64,000 nucleotides of DNA from Chryseobacterium suipulveris (GCF_022811685.1 NZ_CP094532.1:2646501-2710500); one strand, 5' to 3'. Shown: positions 44,952-53,601, counted from the first letter of the stretch. Notes: a model not told the origin generated them from the sequence alone. Numbers and translations: made by a program.

Positions 44952-47579
44952 CTAAAAAGGTGCGTTCGGCTGTGTGATGCTGTTGTCTTTGTACTTCAGC
45001 GCATCTCGCAGAATATTGGCTTTGATTCCGATGAAGAAATCGTACACCTTATACTGACCGAAAGGAATCCAGTTGAAATTGATGGTAAAACTTCGCTGGT
45101 CTCTCGAGATTCCGATTCGGGTGTTGGCAATTTCTTTGGTCACCACGTCGTAATAAAGGTTTCCGTTCAGATTCCAGTACGGCGTAAGTTTGATGTTCCC
45201 GTCCAAACCGACTGAAGCCATTTTGTTTCCGAAGCGGGTCAAACTTTTGGTGTAGGAATATTGAGCATTGACGTTCAAAGTCCACGGTTGCTCGAATCGG
45301 GAATAATGGTCATCGTCGAAATAATAGTTTTCGTTTCGGATTTCGCCCTTGGTCGGATATTTTTTAGCCAGGTCGGTTTTTTCTTTGCCCTTGAAAAGTT
45401 CGCTGCTCAAAGGATAAGAAAGTTGTGCGTTGAAACCCTGCACGCTGAAATGCCCGAAATTTTCCGTTCTGATTCCTGTGTTTTCACCCGGAGCAAACAA
45501 AATTTGATAGGGTTCGAGTGTAAGACTTGAGTTAATGTTGAGCTTCTCGAAGAGCGTCGTCTGTCCGCTGAATTGGAACATCGACCATTTGTGGGAAGGT
45601 GCCGCGAAATTGTAACTCGTGTTGAAATTCAGTGTTTCAAAGATTTTCAGTTTTTTTACTCCTGTGGAATCTTTCTTGGAATTGACTTTCATCTCTAAAT
45701 TGTTCCCGATCGAAATCGTCATTGCCTGTACCAAATGCGAACTTGGCGAACCGACAATTCCACGGTCAAAGATGGAATATTGAGTCATCTCTCCGCGGTC
45801 GTTGTAGTAGTTTTTGTAGTAACCGAATGATGCTGCCGAAAAATCTGGTGCATAACTGAAACCAATTTGCGGTGTCACCATATGTCGAATCGCCTGAATC
45901 GTAGAACCTTTCTTGAAGTTCAACATTCCGTAAAGAACCGTCTGCAAACTCGCACTGGTAGAAAAAGAAGAGTATCCAGCAATTTTTTTGTTCAGAACAT
46001 CTTCTACTTTATTGTCTAAAGGATTATAGAATCTCGTTAGAGTTTTCGTTGTCAAAGCATTGTCGATATTGGCTGAAATCGAGAAGGTGAAATATTTTGC
46101 CAAGGTCGTATTGGTTCCCAAAGAAATGTTATTTTTCAAACCTGTCTGCAGCTTATCCCACATCGGTTGTTTGAAAAGTTCCCCTGCGTCGGTCTGCACA
46201 TAATTATTAAAATTCAGTCCGGTGTTTACGGTGATGTTTTCAAGCAGTCCCTGTCTTACTCCCGTTTTGGGTTTAAACAAATAGAACTGGTTGATCGCTA
46301 CGTTCATCACCGGTAATTTAAGATCCGAAAGTCCTGTCGAAAAGTTTTGTGAATAAGACATGGAACCCGTAATCGTAACCGGAAGTGTGAGAAACCGCTT
46401 GGTCATACTCACCGATGAGTTCTGCTGCGCGTTCAGGTTGTGCTGGTTAAATGCGTAATTATTGTTGACGGTATTGTTGTAGAATTTCTGACTCACCACA
46501 TCGACGGATGCCGAGAAAGTGAGAAACGGATTGGCTTTGGTATCCTGCTGATGTCGCCACGCGATTCTGTAGGTGCCGCTTTTTTGGTAATCCGACAGTC
46601 CCTTGATTCCCCGAACTGTAGTTCCCACATCGGCAGAAAAATTCCCCGAGTAACGGTAACTCTTTCTGTAGTTCACTTCAGGTCGCACATTCCAGCTTCC
46701 TTTGGTATAAATGTCGGTCAGTAATTTCAGGTCAAAATGTTCGCCGATTGGTTGGTAATAACCAAGTCCGTTGAGGTAAAACCCTACATCCTCTCTTTCA
46801 CCAAAACTTGGGATCAGGATTCCCGCGCTTCTTTTGTCGGAAAACGGAAGGATTGCGAAAGGCATTATTAATGGAGTCGGAACTTGCTCGATATACATTT
46901 GGATCGGTCCCGTTATCACTTGCGATTTTTTTTCGCCTTTGATCAGTTTGATGTTCGGTGCGAGTAGGTAGTAATCAGCGGTGGTGTCTTTTTTCTTGAT
47001 GAAATATTCGTCCGTGGTGTACATTCCGCGACGCATAAAGAATACGGAATCGTTGTATTTCTTGGTTTTTTCGGCCACGATTACGCCCTCGCTTTCTTCG
47101 GTTCTGGCGTTCAGCGCGATTGCCTGTTTCGTTTTGATATTGTAGGTAAACTCGTCGTATTCGTATTTTTTTCCTGCCTGTGTCGCGATGGCGGGAGTTT
47201 TTATCCTTCCTAAAGAATCCAGTTCGCCGCGTGCGAAGATCAGGGATTTGTCCCAGTCGATAGAGATATAGTCGGCGTCGATCTGCATATCCTGGTATTT
47301 TACCTGCGCCTTTTTTTTGAGGAAGGTCATCTTCTTCGGGATGTCGTTTCGGATGTTGTCGGCCTTTGTTTCTACCACGGCTTCAAGGGATTCCTTCTTT
47401 ACGACGACGGTATCCTTTTTTTGAACAGTAGTGTTAACTCCCTTATTTTCAGGCAAATTTTGAGCAGACAAATGTGCTAAAATATTGTTAAAAATTAGGA
47501 AAATTAAAAATAGTAATATATTTTTGAAGCCGGTTTTGACCAATGCTGTAATTTCTGTATTCGGGCTCAAAATTAACAT
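44952..47579 (-). CDS. LptD-like LPS-assembly outer-membrane protein
   Basis: About 875 residues from ATG 47579 (a TTG five codons earlier is possible). Signal segment (KNILLFLIFLIFNNILAHLS), an OstA-like N-terminal part (AQVKYQDMQIDADYISIDWD, YNIKTKQAIALNARTEESEG), then a beta-barrel rich in alternating aromatic strands (FSISANIDNALTTKTLTRFY) to an aromatic end (TQPNAPF). Assigned as the Bacteroidota 'putative LPS assembly protein LptD'. It places lipid A-linked glycans in the outer leaflet. Divergent from the amidase with 18 bp between start codons. Confidence 0.82.
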   Translation of the reverse strand: MLILSPNTEITALVKTGFKNILLFLIFLIFNNILAHLSAQNLPENKGVNTTVQKKDTVVVKKESLEAVVETKADNIRNDIPKKMTFLKKKAQVKYQDMQIDADYISIDWDKSLIFARGELDSLGRIKTPAIATQAGKKYEYDEFTYNIKTKQAIALNARTEESEGVIVAEKTKKYNDSVFFMRRGMYTTDEYFIKKKDTTADYYLLAPNIKLIKGEKKSQVITGPIQMYIEQVPTPLIMPFAILPFSDKRSAGILIPSFGEREDVGFYLNGLGYYQPIGEHFDLKLLTDIYTKGSWNVRPEVNYRKSYRYSGNFSADVGTTVRGIKGLSDYQKSGTYRIAWRHQQDTKANPFLTFSASVDVVSQKFYNNTVNNNYAFNQHNLNAQQNSSVSMTKRFLTLPVTITGSMSYSQNFSTGLSDLKLPVMNVAINQFYLFKPKTGVRQGLLENITVNTGLNFNNYVQTDAGELFKQPMWDKLQTGLKNNISLGTNTTLAKYFTFSISANIDNALTTKTLTRFYNPLDNKVEDVLNKKIAGYSSFSTSASLQTVLYGMLNFKKGSTIQAIRHMVTPQIGFSYAPDFSAASFGYYKNYYNDRGEMTQYSIFDRGIVGSPSSHLVQAMTISIGNNLEMKVNSKKDSTGVKKLKIFETLNFNTSYNFAAPSHKWSMFQFSGQTTLFEKLNINSSLTLEPYQILFAPGENTGIRTENFGHFSVQGFNAQLSYPLSSELFKGKEKTDLAKKYPTKGEIRNENYYFDDDHYSRFEQPWTLNVNAQYSYTKSLTRFGNKMASVGLDGNIKLTPYWNLNGNLYYDVVTKEIANTRIGISRDQRSFTINFNWIPFGQYKVYDFFIGIKANILRDALKYKDNSITQPNAPF

Positions 47580-47597
47580 TATTTTTAAAATCAAGAG

Positions 47598-48878
47598 ATG
47601 ATTATCAACAGATTTTCCCTTAAAAAATATTTCTTTCTCCTTTTATTATTAAGCTTCACATTCGCAGGTGCGCAGAAAAAATTCACGGTGGTATTAGATG
47701 CAGGACATGGTGGAAGCGATTTTGGCGCCAACAGAGTTTATCCCGAAACAGGGCGTCTCAACGAGAAAGACGTTACGCTTGCAATTGTTTTGAAGGTAGG
47801 AAGGATGCTTGAAAAAAACAAGGACTACAAAATTATCTATACCCGAAAAATCGATGAGTATCCGTCGTTATTAGACCGCACGAATCTTGCCAATAGAAGC
47901 AAGGCCGACTTGTTTATTTCGGTTCACTGTAACGCAAGTCCGCGGACCGCACCTTACGGAACTGAAACTTTTGTGCAGGGACCCGACCAGAATAAAACCA
48001 ATCTGGAAGTAGCTAAAGCCGAAAACGACGTGATCTTCCTCGACGAGAAGGACCGGGAAATGTTCGCTTCCTACGATCCGAAATCTCCCGAATCACTAAT
48101 CGCACTCAAAATCCAGCAAAGCAAATATTTGGAAAGCAGTCTCCTGTTCGGCAGTTTTGTGGAAGAAAATTTTGAAAAGAAGGATAAAAGATTTTCTCGT
48201 GGCGTAAAACAGCAGAACTTGCACGTATTAAGGTTGAACGCGATGCCATCCGTTTTGATCGAGACCGGTTTTATCAGCAATTATGACGACGCGATGTATC
48301 TCGCTTCCGAAAAGGGACAGAATGAAATCGCGGAAAGTATTTACAATGCAATTTTAAGCTATAAGAAAGCGATTGACCGAAACAAATCCGTCGCACAGGA
48401 GCCAGCGAAACCGGAAGAGAAGCCACTGAAAAATGATTTCAGAATTCTACTGATGTCTTCTCCGATGAAGTACAACAGCACCGATCCTGCTTTGAAGGGA
48501 TTAAGCGATATTGTTACTATTAAAGAAGGCACACTATATAAGTACTATTATAGTGTAACCAATTTCGCTTCTGTGCGCGACAATAATCTGAGGTCAGCAA
48601 AAGACGCCGGTTTCCAGAATTCAACTTCCATATCGTTTGTTCCTGACCAAAAACTTGGCGTGGGATATTATACACTTGAATTGGCGGTAACCGAACAGAA
48701 ACTTAGCTCCAACTCACCAATGCTTGGAACTCTGAAAGATGTTAACCGCGACAAGGTTGCAGGCAAATTCTACTATACTTACGGCAAGTTCAGCACTTTG
48801 GAGGAAGCGCTAAAAACCCAGAAAGAAATCGAAGGAAAAGGAGTGAAGAACACGGTAATCCAGAAAGTTACCAAGTAA
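47598..48878 (+). CDS. N-acetylmuramoyl-L-alanine amidase (Amidase_3)
   Basis: 426 residues. Signal peptide (SLKKYFFLLLLLSFTFAGAQ), then the zinc amidase: TVVLDAGHGGSDFGA (His ligand), NEKDVTLAIVLKV (Glu), LFISVHCNAS (His) and VLIETGFISNYDDAMYL (catalytic Glu). The C-terminal 100 residues may be SPOR-like (YYTYGKFSTLEEALKTQKEI). Cleaves peptidoglycan stems, likely at division. A possible -7 box TATTTTTG (47519-47526) lies inside the lptD-like coding region. Confidence 0.92.
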   Translation: MIINRFSLKKYFFLLLLLSFTFAGAQKKFTVVLDAGHGGSDFGANRVYPETGRLNEKDVTLAIVLKVGRMLEKNKDYKIIYTRKIDEYPSLLDRTNLANRSKADLFISVHCNASPRTAPYGTETFVQGPDQNKTNLEVAKAENDVIFLDEKDREMFASYDPKSPESLIALKIQQSKYLESSLLFGSFVEENFEKKDKRFSRGVKQQNLHVLRLNAMPSVLIETGFISNYDDAMYLASEKGQNEIAESIYNAILSYKKAIDRNKSVAQEPAKPEEKPLKNDFRILLMSSPMKYNSTDPALKGLSDIVTIKEGTLYKYYYSVTNFASVRDNNLRSAKDAGFQNSTSISFVPDQKLGVGYYTLELAVTEQKLSSNSPMLGTLKDVNRDKVAGKFYYTYGKFSTLEEALKTQKEIEGKGVKNTVIQKVTK

Positions 48879-48884
48879 CCGCAG

Positions 48885-48915
48885 TTGCAGATTAAAAACA
48901 TTATTTATATTTTTG
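48885..48915 (+). promoter_or_regulatory. promoter of the first tRNA-Glu gene
   Basis: TTG (48885-48887), 20 nt, TATTTTTG (48908-48915), then CACAC. It lies 130 nt before the mature tRNA 5' end; that distance is filled by the GIY-YIG fragment. Confidence 0.68.
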
Positions 48916-48934
48916 CACACTCCAAAAACAGAGG

Positions 48935-49060
48935 CCTATTCCTTGGGAAGTTGTTTATACAGAAACAGAGGAAAACTGGGAGGATGCTAGAAAGCGGGAG
49001 AAGTTTCTGAAAAGCAGCGACGGATTAAAGTTTCTGAAAGAACTTGGCCTATTCGTCTAG
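48935..49060 (+). pseudogene. GIY-YIG endonuclease C-terminal fragment
   Basis: About 40 residues in one open frame: PIPWEVVYTETEENWEDARK then REKFLKSSDGLKFLKELG. This is the C-terminal signature of short UPF0213/GIY-YIG proteins (VVYxE, ARKREKFLKS, G-x-x-F-L-K). The N-terminal GIY and YIG motifs are missing. The frame ends at a TAG inside the tRNA gene. The 9-bp GGCCTATTC occurs at both edges (48933 and 49046). Confidence 0.7.
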
Positions 49061-49117
49061 TGGTTAGGACTCAAGATTTTCATTCTTGCAACAGAGGTTC
49101 GATTCCTTTATAGGCTA
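49046..49117 (+). tRNA. tRNA-Glu (anticodon UUC), gene 1
   Basis: A 72-nt cloverleaf. Acceptor GGCCTAT / ATAGGCT (first pair G-U), anticodon stem CAAGA / TCTTG around TTTTCAT with anticodon TTC, T arm AGAGG / CCTTT with loop TTCGATT. CCA is not encoded (the 3' flank is ACAA). All stems are paired, so it looks functional, although the T arm has a G-U pair. Confidence 0.93.
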
Positions 49118-49254
49118 CAATAAAACACACGAATCAAGATATTAAGAAACAGGAAAGTCATTTATATCTGGCTTCGAAAAAAAGAATTCCACGAGCTTGG
49201 TACGTGCTTTTCCAACGACGAATTGTTTGAAGGAAAAAATATTTTAAAAATTAT
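49118..49254. other. gap between tRNA-Glu 1 and the rpsT promoter
   Basis: 137 bp without a supportable gene or hairpin. A short open frame on the plus strand reads into the rpsT promoter but matches nothing I know. Confidence 0.4.
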
Positions 49255-49284
49255 TTGCAAGGTTAAAAAAAAGTTATATCTTTG
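49255..49284 (+). promoter_or_regulatory. promoter of rpsT
   Basis: TTG (49255-49257), exactly 19 nt, TATCTTTG (49277-49284), then CACCC. Predicted leader about 15-20 nt. Confidence 0.8.
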
Positions 49285-49305
49285 CACCCACATTTAGGAA
49301 ACGAT

Positions 49306-49560
49306 ATGGCAAATCATAAATCAGCACTCAAAAGAATCAGACAAAACGCAGTGAAAAGATTGCGTAACAGATACTATCACAAAACTGCAAGAACAGCTGT
49401 GAAAGTATTGAGAAATGAAGAAGACAAAAAAGTTGCTACCGAGCAGTTGCCAAAGGTAATTTCTTTGTTGGACAAATTGGTGAAGAAAAACATCATCCAC
49501 AAAAACAAAGCAGCTAACCTAAAAAGCAAATTAGCTAAGCACGTTAACAAACTTGCTTAA
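49306..49560 (+). CDS. rpsT: 30S ribosomal protein S20
   Basis: 84 residues from [20 protein letters not shown]; an upstream in-frame Met would start within the predicted promoter and is excluded. Three-helix S20 with [20 protein letters not shown] at the end. Binds the 5' domain of 16S rRNA. It lies between two tRNA-Glu genes; only 15 nt separate its stop from the second, with no terminator between, so it is co-transcribed with it. Confidence 0.97.
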   Translation: MANHKSALKRIRQNAVKRLRNRYYHKTARTAVKVLRNEEDKKVATEQLPKVISLLDKLVKKNIIHKNKAANLKSKLAKHVNKLA

Positions 49561-49575
49561 TTAAATAAAGAGTCC

Positions 49576-49647
49576 GGCCCGTTCGTCTATCGGTTAGGAC
49601 CTCAGATTTTCATTCTGGTAAGAGGGGTTCGATTCCCCTACGGGCTA
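49576..49647 (+). tRNA. tRNA-Glu (anticodon UUC), gene 2
   Basis: 72 nt. Acceptor GGCCCGT / ACGGGCT (first pair G-U), anticodon stem TCAGA / TCTGG, anticodon TTC, T arm AGGGG / CCCCT around TTCGATT. CCA is not encoded. Same anticodon as gene 1, with differences mostly in paired positions that keep pairing. Followed at once by a terminator. Confidence 0.95.
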
Positions 49648-49650
49648 CAA

Positions 49651-49680
49651 AACTTCCGAAATAATTTCGGAAGTTTTTTT
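49651..49680 (+). terminator. terminator of the rpsT-tRNA-Glu unit
   Basis: 12-bp perfect stem AACTTCCGAAAT (49651-49662) / ATTTCGGAAGTT (49664-49675), then TTTTT. It starts three bases after the tRNA. Confidence 0.88.
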
Positions 49681-50082
49681 ATGTCTTATTCCAGCAATAA
49701 TCCATGGCGTGAGCTCATTATACAAAATCAGAAATTGCACTAATGATTACTTATTGGTAACATTGTGGTAACAGAACTCGTAGTGCACTATATGTTTGCC
49801 ACGAAATCGAAGATTCGATAGAGTCAATACACGAATATTATCAAAAACGTTGAATCTTTTCTTAATTAAATGAATGATCTGCATTCAAGTTATGGGTGTG
49901 GAGTTGTTTCATTGATAAAATTCTAATAATGTCTAATTCGTGAATTCGTGGCTAAACAAATTTTCTGATTTTTTCAGCTTATTTTTCGATGGATAATGCA
50001 CTACGGGTTAACAGAATAAACTAGAAATGTTAAGCAGATTCAGGTGAAACTTTTTATCTTTGAGTAAATCTTTCAACTTTAT
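49681..50082. other. 400-bp gene-free gap before aroQ
   Basis: No open frame with protein-like composition on either strand. It contains TGGTAACATTGTGGTAACA (a near-tandem GGTAACA) around 49755-49772, AATTCGTGAATTCGTGGC at 49938-49955, and a TATCTTTG box (50055-50062) 20 nt before aroQ that is its likely -7 element, though no TTG sits at the right distance. Confidence 0.5.
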
Positions 50083-50493
50083 ATGAAAATCCTCATCCTC
50101 AACGGGCCAAACCTCAATCTGCTCGGAACTCGCGAACCAGAAATTTATGGGAAAACCTCAATGGAAGATTACCTGGAAAAACTTCAGGAAGAGTTTTCTG
50201 AGCACACACTACTTTATTTTCAATCTAATGTGGAAGGCGAAATCATCAACAGAATTCAGCAGGACGATTTCGATGCGCTTGTCATTAATCCCGGAGCTTT
50301 TACGCACTATTCCTACGCGATTGCCGATTGTTTGAAGAATATTTCAAAACCGAAAGTCGAAGTCCACATCTCCAATATTTATAAACGGGAGGAATTCCGG
50401 CAGAAATCTGTCACTGCATCCAATACCGAAGGTGTTCTCAGCGGATTCGGAATGAATGGTTACCGACTAGCTATACTGAGCATCATCCCTTAA
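50083..50493 (+). CDS. aroQ: type II 3-dehydroquinate dehydratase
   Basis: 136 residues. MKILILNGPNLNLLGTREPE, with the catalytic Tyr in EIYG, NPGAFTHYSYAIADC and VEVHISNIYKREEFR are the dehydroquinase II motifs. Third step of the shikimate pathway; trans-type dehydration through a flavodoxin-like dodecamer. Length slightly below average but complete. Single gene; aroA is 11 kb away. Confidence 0.95.
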   Translation: MKILILNGPNLNLLGTREPEIYGKTSMEDYLEKLQEEFSEHTLLYFQSNVEGEIINRIQQDDFDALVINPGAFTHYSYAIADCLKNISKPKVEVHISNIYKREEFRQKSVTASNTEGVLSGFGMNGYRLAILSIIP

Positions 50494-50553
50494 ACTTAAT
50501 CGATATTTAAAATAAGGGCATCAGATTTTGATTATTTTTAATAAAGTTTCATC

Positions 50554-51924
50554 ATGAAAAATTCAGCTTTCTGTCTCATTTTTTTCGTTTTCGGGTTCGC
50601 TTTCCTCCAATCGCAAACAAAAGATCCCCGTTATCAACCAAAGGAATACGTTGAGATCACACATCCCGAATGGAGCAAAAACGCCACGATTTACGAAGTA
50701 AATATTCGTCAATACACTCCTGAAGGCACCTTCAAGGCATTTGAAAAACACTTGCCGCGTCTCAAAAAGATGGGAGTCGATATTCTTTGGCTCATGCCAA
50801 TTCATCCGATCGGTGAAAAAAATCGGAAGGGAACTTTGGGAAGCTATTATTCCGTCAAAAATTTCAGAGCGATTAATCCAGAATTTGGAACCATGCAGGA
50901 TTTCAAAAACTTAGTCAATAAAATTCATTCCATGGGAATGTATGTCATTATCGACTGGGTAGGAAATCATTCAGCTTGGGACAATCCACTTGCAAAAGAG
51001 CACCCCGATTGGTATACCAAAACCCGTGAAGGAAATTTTCAGCCAACTCCGTGGTACGATTGGGATGATGTGATTGATTTTGATTACGACCATCCCGATT
51101 TGAGAAAATATATGACCGAATCACTGAAATTTTGGGTAAAGGAAACTAATATCGACGGTTACCGTGCGGATGTTGCCGGATTTATTCCCGTAGATTTCTG
51201 GGAAAACGCGAGAAAGGAACTCGATGAAATAAAACCTGTTTTCATGCTTGCTGAATGGGAAAGTCGCGACCTTTACAAGAAATCTTTCGATATGACGTAT
51301 TCGTGGACTTTGTGGGATAAACTTCGCGAAGCAACCAATCACCAGAAGCTCCCCGGATTGGTAGAATATTTGTCGCACGACGTGAATTCCGTACCGAGAA
51401 ATGCTTACAGAATGACCTTTACCGACAATCACGACAAGAATTCCTGGGAAGGAAATCCCTATCTGAATTTTGGAGACGGGCTGAAAACCGCTATTGTAAT
51501 GACCGGCGTTGTGAACGGGATGATGCTTTGCTACAGCGGCCAAGAAGCTGGACTGAACAGAAGTTTAAAGTTTTTTGAAAAAGATCCTATTGTATGGAAA
51601 CACGACGAAAACGAAATCCTCTTCGAAAAGCTATTTCATCTTAAGCATAAAAACCAGGCACTCTGGAACGGAAAATACGGTGGCGAAATGATTCGTGTCA
51701 AAAATAATCACGAAGACAAAGTAATTTCATTCTACCGCGAAAAAAACGACGACGCCGTCCTTCCGATTCTCAATTTCTCAGACAAACCTGTTGATTTACA
51801 GCTCGAAACAAAATACTTCCAAGGGAAATACCGCGAACTTTTTACAGAAAAGGTTTTTATTATTAAGGAAAATTCCACATTCCAACTTCCTGCGTGGTCT
51901 TACCTTGTCTTGGTTAAGGAATAA
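50554..51924 (+). CDS. secreted GH13 alpha-amylase-family enzyme
   Basis: 456 residues with a signal peptide (CLIFFVFGFAFLQSQ). GH13 barrel: WVGNHS (region I), DGYRADVAGF with nucleophile Asp206 (region II), FMLAEWES with acid/base Glu234 (region III), FTDNHDKNSW with Asp294 (region IV). A short beta domain ends the protein. Acts on alpha-glucans, probably in the periplasm; no SusC/D partners are adjacent. Confidence 0.92.
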   Translation: MKNSAFCLIFFVFGFAFLQSQTKDPRYQPKEYVEITHPEWSKNATIYEVNIRQYTPEGTFKAFEKHLPRLKKMGVDILWLMPIHPIGEKNRKGTLGSYYSVKNFRAINPEFGTMQDFKNLVNKIHSMGMYVIIDWVGNHSAWDNPLAKEHPDWYTKTREGNFQPTPWYDWDDVIDFDYDHPDLRKYMTESLKFWVKETNIDGYRADVAGFIPVDFWENARKELDEIKPVFMLAEWESRDLYKKSFDMTYSWTLWDKLREATNHQKLPGLVEYLSHDVNSVPRNAYRMTFTDNHDKNSWEGNPYLNFGDGLKTAIVMTGVVNGMMLCYSGQEAGLNRSLKFFEKDPIVWKHDENEILFEKLFHLKHKNQALWNGKYGGEMIRVKNNHEDKVISFYREKNDDAVLPILNFSDKPVDLQLETKYFQGKYRELFTEKVFIIKENSTFQLPAWSYLVLVKE

Positions 51925-51955
51925 TTTTTGCTGCAAAAATGTTTTACTTTAAGTT

Positions 51956-52441
51956 ATGAAAAAGATCCTCCCAATATTTCTCATTGCATTCCTAGGTTCT
52001 TGTACCAAAGAAAAAGAAACGATTACCGACACCAAAATTTCTGATTCAGCACTCGTTTTACCGCAAGACAGCGTTGAAGTTCCGGAGATAAAAAACCCGG
52101 AAGCAACTGCTGTGTTCCAGATCAATCCACTCGATGTTTCATCAGGAAAAGGCAGATCGGTTTTCACTGAAAATGGAAAAACTATATTTTATTTTGAGCA
52201 AAACGCCAACAAAGGGAGCATCAGAATTGACGGCAAAGATTATCCACTAAACAGCTACGACTTCAACGAAAACAACTACACTCTTTCCGGTGACCAAGTA
52301 AAAATTGAGGCGACCAACGGCGACTTCAAAGACCAAACCGGTAATTGTGTAAACGGAGTTTTTCCAGAAGTAAAGGTTACATACAAAGATAAAGTTTTGA
52401 ATCTCACCAATGTTTCGGTCCAGGATTGTCCAGATTTTTAA
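51956..52441 (+). CDS. hypothetical lipoprotein
   Basis: 161 residues. Lipobox in MKKILPIFLIAFLGSCTKEK (Cys at 16), a Thr/Asp-rich linker, then a beta-rich domain (GKTIFYFEQNANKGSIRIDG, NNYTLSGDQVKIEATNGDF) with two Cys (TGNCVNG, VQDCPDF). No family name known to me. It follows the amylase by 31 nt and may share its transcript. Confidence 0.65.
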   Translation: MKKILPIFLIAFLGSCTKEKETITDTKISDSALVLPQDSVEVPEIKNPEATAVFQINPLDVSSGKGRSVFTENGKTIFYFEQNANKGSIRIDGKDYPLNSYDFNENNYTLSGDQVKIEATNGDFKDQTGNCVNGVFPEVKVTYKDKVLNLTNVSVQDCPDF

Positions 52442-52449
52442 GTTTGGGT

Positions 52450-52950
52450 TTAAAACTGCTTAAACAAATACCTGTTCGGATAACTCAATCGATCGCTTTG
52501 CCGTTTTCCACCGACAATAATGTGTATGATATTCATTTGGTCGTCAAACAAATTGTACAGAAAACTCACGGCAACCTCCACTTTCTTTGGTTGACTGACC
52601 ACTTCGCTTTCCAGGAAAATGTTCACCGACTCACTCTCTTCTTCAAAACCAAGATAATCGATTTTCAAAAACTTACTATCTGTCTTTAGCTTCAAATAGT
52701 CTGTACAATATTTCTTTAACAGCTCGTTTATTTCCTGTTTGAATTTTTCGTCATTAAAGTGAACCGCTTTTCCGTATTTTTCTTTTAAGCCGTTCTCTAA
52801 ATCATCCAGGAAAAATTTACCGATAATTTCAAATGTCTTTGATTTTGAGTTATACTTGAATTCTACCGAACCAACATGATAAGGGTGAATTTCTTTGGCA
52901 AGAAAAAGAGTTGAAATGAAAATTGAAAAAAGAAGCAGAAGCTTTTTCAT
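52450..52950 (-). CDS. DUF6702-type secreted protein
   Basis: 166 residues with a signal peptide (MKKLLLLFSIFISTLFLAKE) and the conserved start HPYHVGSVEFKYNSKSKTFE, followed by GKFFLDDLENGLKEKYGKAV and a QMNIIHIIVGGKRQSDRL end. I recognise this as the Bacteroidota family often found with a HupE-like protein and an M1 peptidase, as here. Function unknown. Transcribed away from hupE with 59 bp between. Confidence 0.75.
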   Translation of the reverse strand: MKKLLLLFSIFISTLFLAKEIHPYHVGSVEFKYNSKSKTFEIIGKFFLDDLENGLKEKYGKAVHFNDEKFKQEINELLKKYCTDYLKLKTDSKFLKIDYLGFEEESESVNIFLESEVVSQPKKVEVAVSFLYNLFDDQMNIIHIIVGGKRQSDRLSYPNRYLFKQF

Positions 52951-53009
52951 AACCGAAACATAAAGTTTAAAACGAAATTAATCATTATTTTCGTACCTCA
53001 AAATTCGGT

Positions 53010-53591
53010 ATGCAGGACTTTTTCTTTTACTTAAAGCTTGGTTGGGAGCACATTATTTCTCTGGACGCACTGGATCACCAACTTTTCATTTTAGCGTTGG
53101 TCGCGGTTTACGCGTTGAGTGACTGGAAAAAAATCTTGATTTTGGTAACGGCATTTACCATTGGGCATTCCATCACTTTGGCTTTAAGCGTTCTGGATTT
53201 TTTCAGGATTCCTACTGATTGGGTAGAATTCTTGATTCCTTTAACCATCGTCATCATCGCACTCGACAATATCTTTTTCAAAGGAAACCAGTCCAAATTA
53301 ATGAGGATCAATTACTTTCTCGCCCTCATTTTCGGGTTGATTCACGGGATGGGTTTTGCGAATACCGCAAGAATGATGATGGCGAAAGAACAGAATATTT
53401 TCGTTCCGCTTTTAGGGTTTAATCTTGGACTCGAAATGGGACAGATTCTGGTTGTTGTGATCGTTTTATTATTAGAATTTTTCATTTTTAAATATCTAAA
53501 AATCAAGAAAGTAAACTGGATTCTAATCGTTTCTTTTTTCGTACTGCTTGTGTCGCTAAAAATCTGTATCGATAGATTTCCGCTTTCTTAG
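53010..53591 (+). CDS. HupE/UreJ-family membrane protein
   Basis: 193 residues with six or so membrane helices. Polar motifs within them are those of HupE/UreJ metal transporters: GWEHIISLDALDHQLF, FTIGHSITLAL and IHGMGFANTARM (His and Asp in the first helix region, HS and HG later). Known members move Ni or Co; the Bacteroidota group is not characterised to my knowledge. It lies between DUF6702 and the M1 peptidase gene. Confidence 0.82.
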   Translation: MQDFFFYLKLGWEHIISLDALDHQLFILALVAVYALSDWKKILILVTAFTIGHSITLALSVLDFFRIPTDWVEFLIPLTIVIIALDNIFFKGNQSKLMRINYFLALIFGLIHGMGFANTARMMMAKEQNIFVPLLGFNLGLEMGQILVVVIVLLLEFFIFKYLKIKKVNWILIVSFFVLLVSLKICIDRFPLS

Positions 53592-53601
53592 AAGATATTT
53601 T

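Noticed and set aside
49046..49117. Calling tRNA-Glu 1 a pseudogene because of its neighbour fragment and weaker T arm
   Set aside because: All cloverleaf stems pair, the anticodon loop is intact and a promoter lies upstream.
49755..49772. GGTAACA near-tandem as an integrase attachment site after tRNA-Glu 2
   Set aside because: No integrase remnant and no copy of the tRNA 3' end nearby; too little to call.
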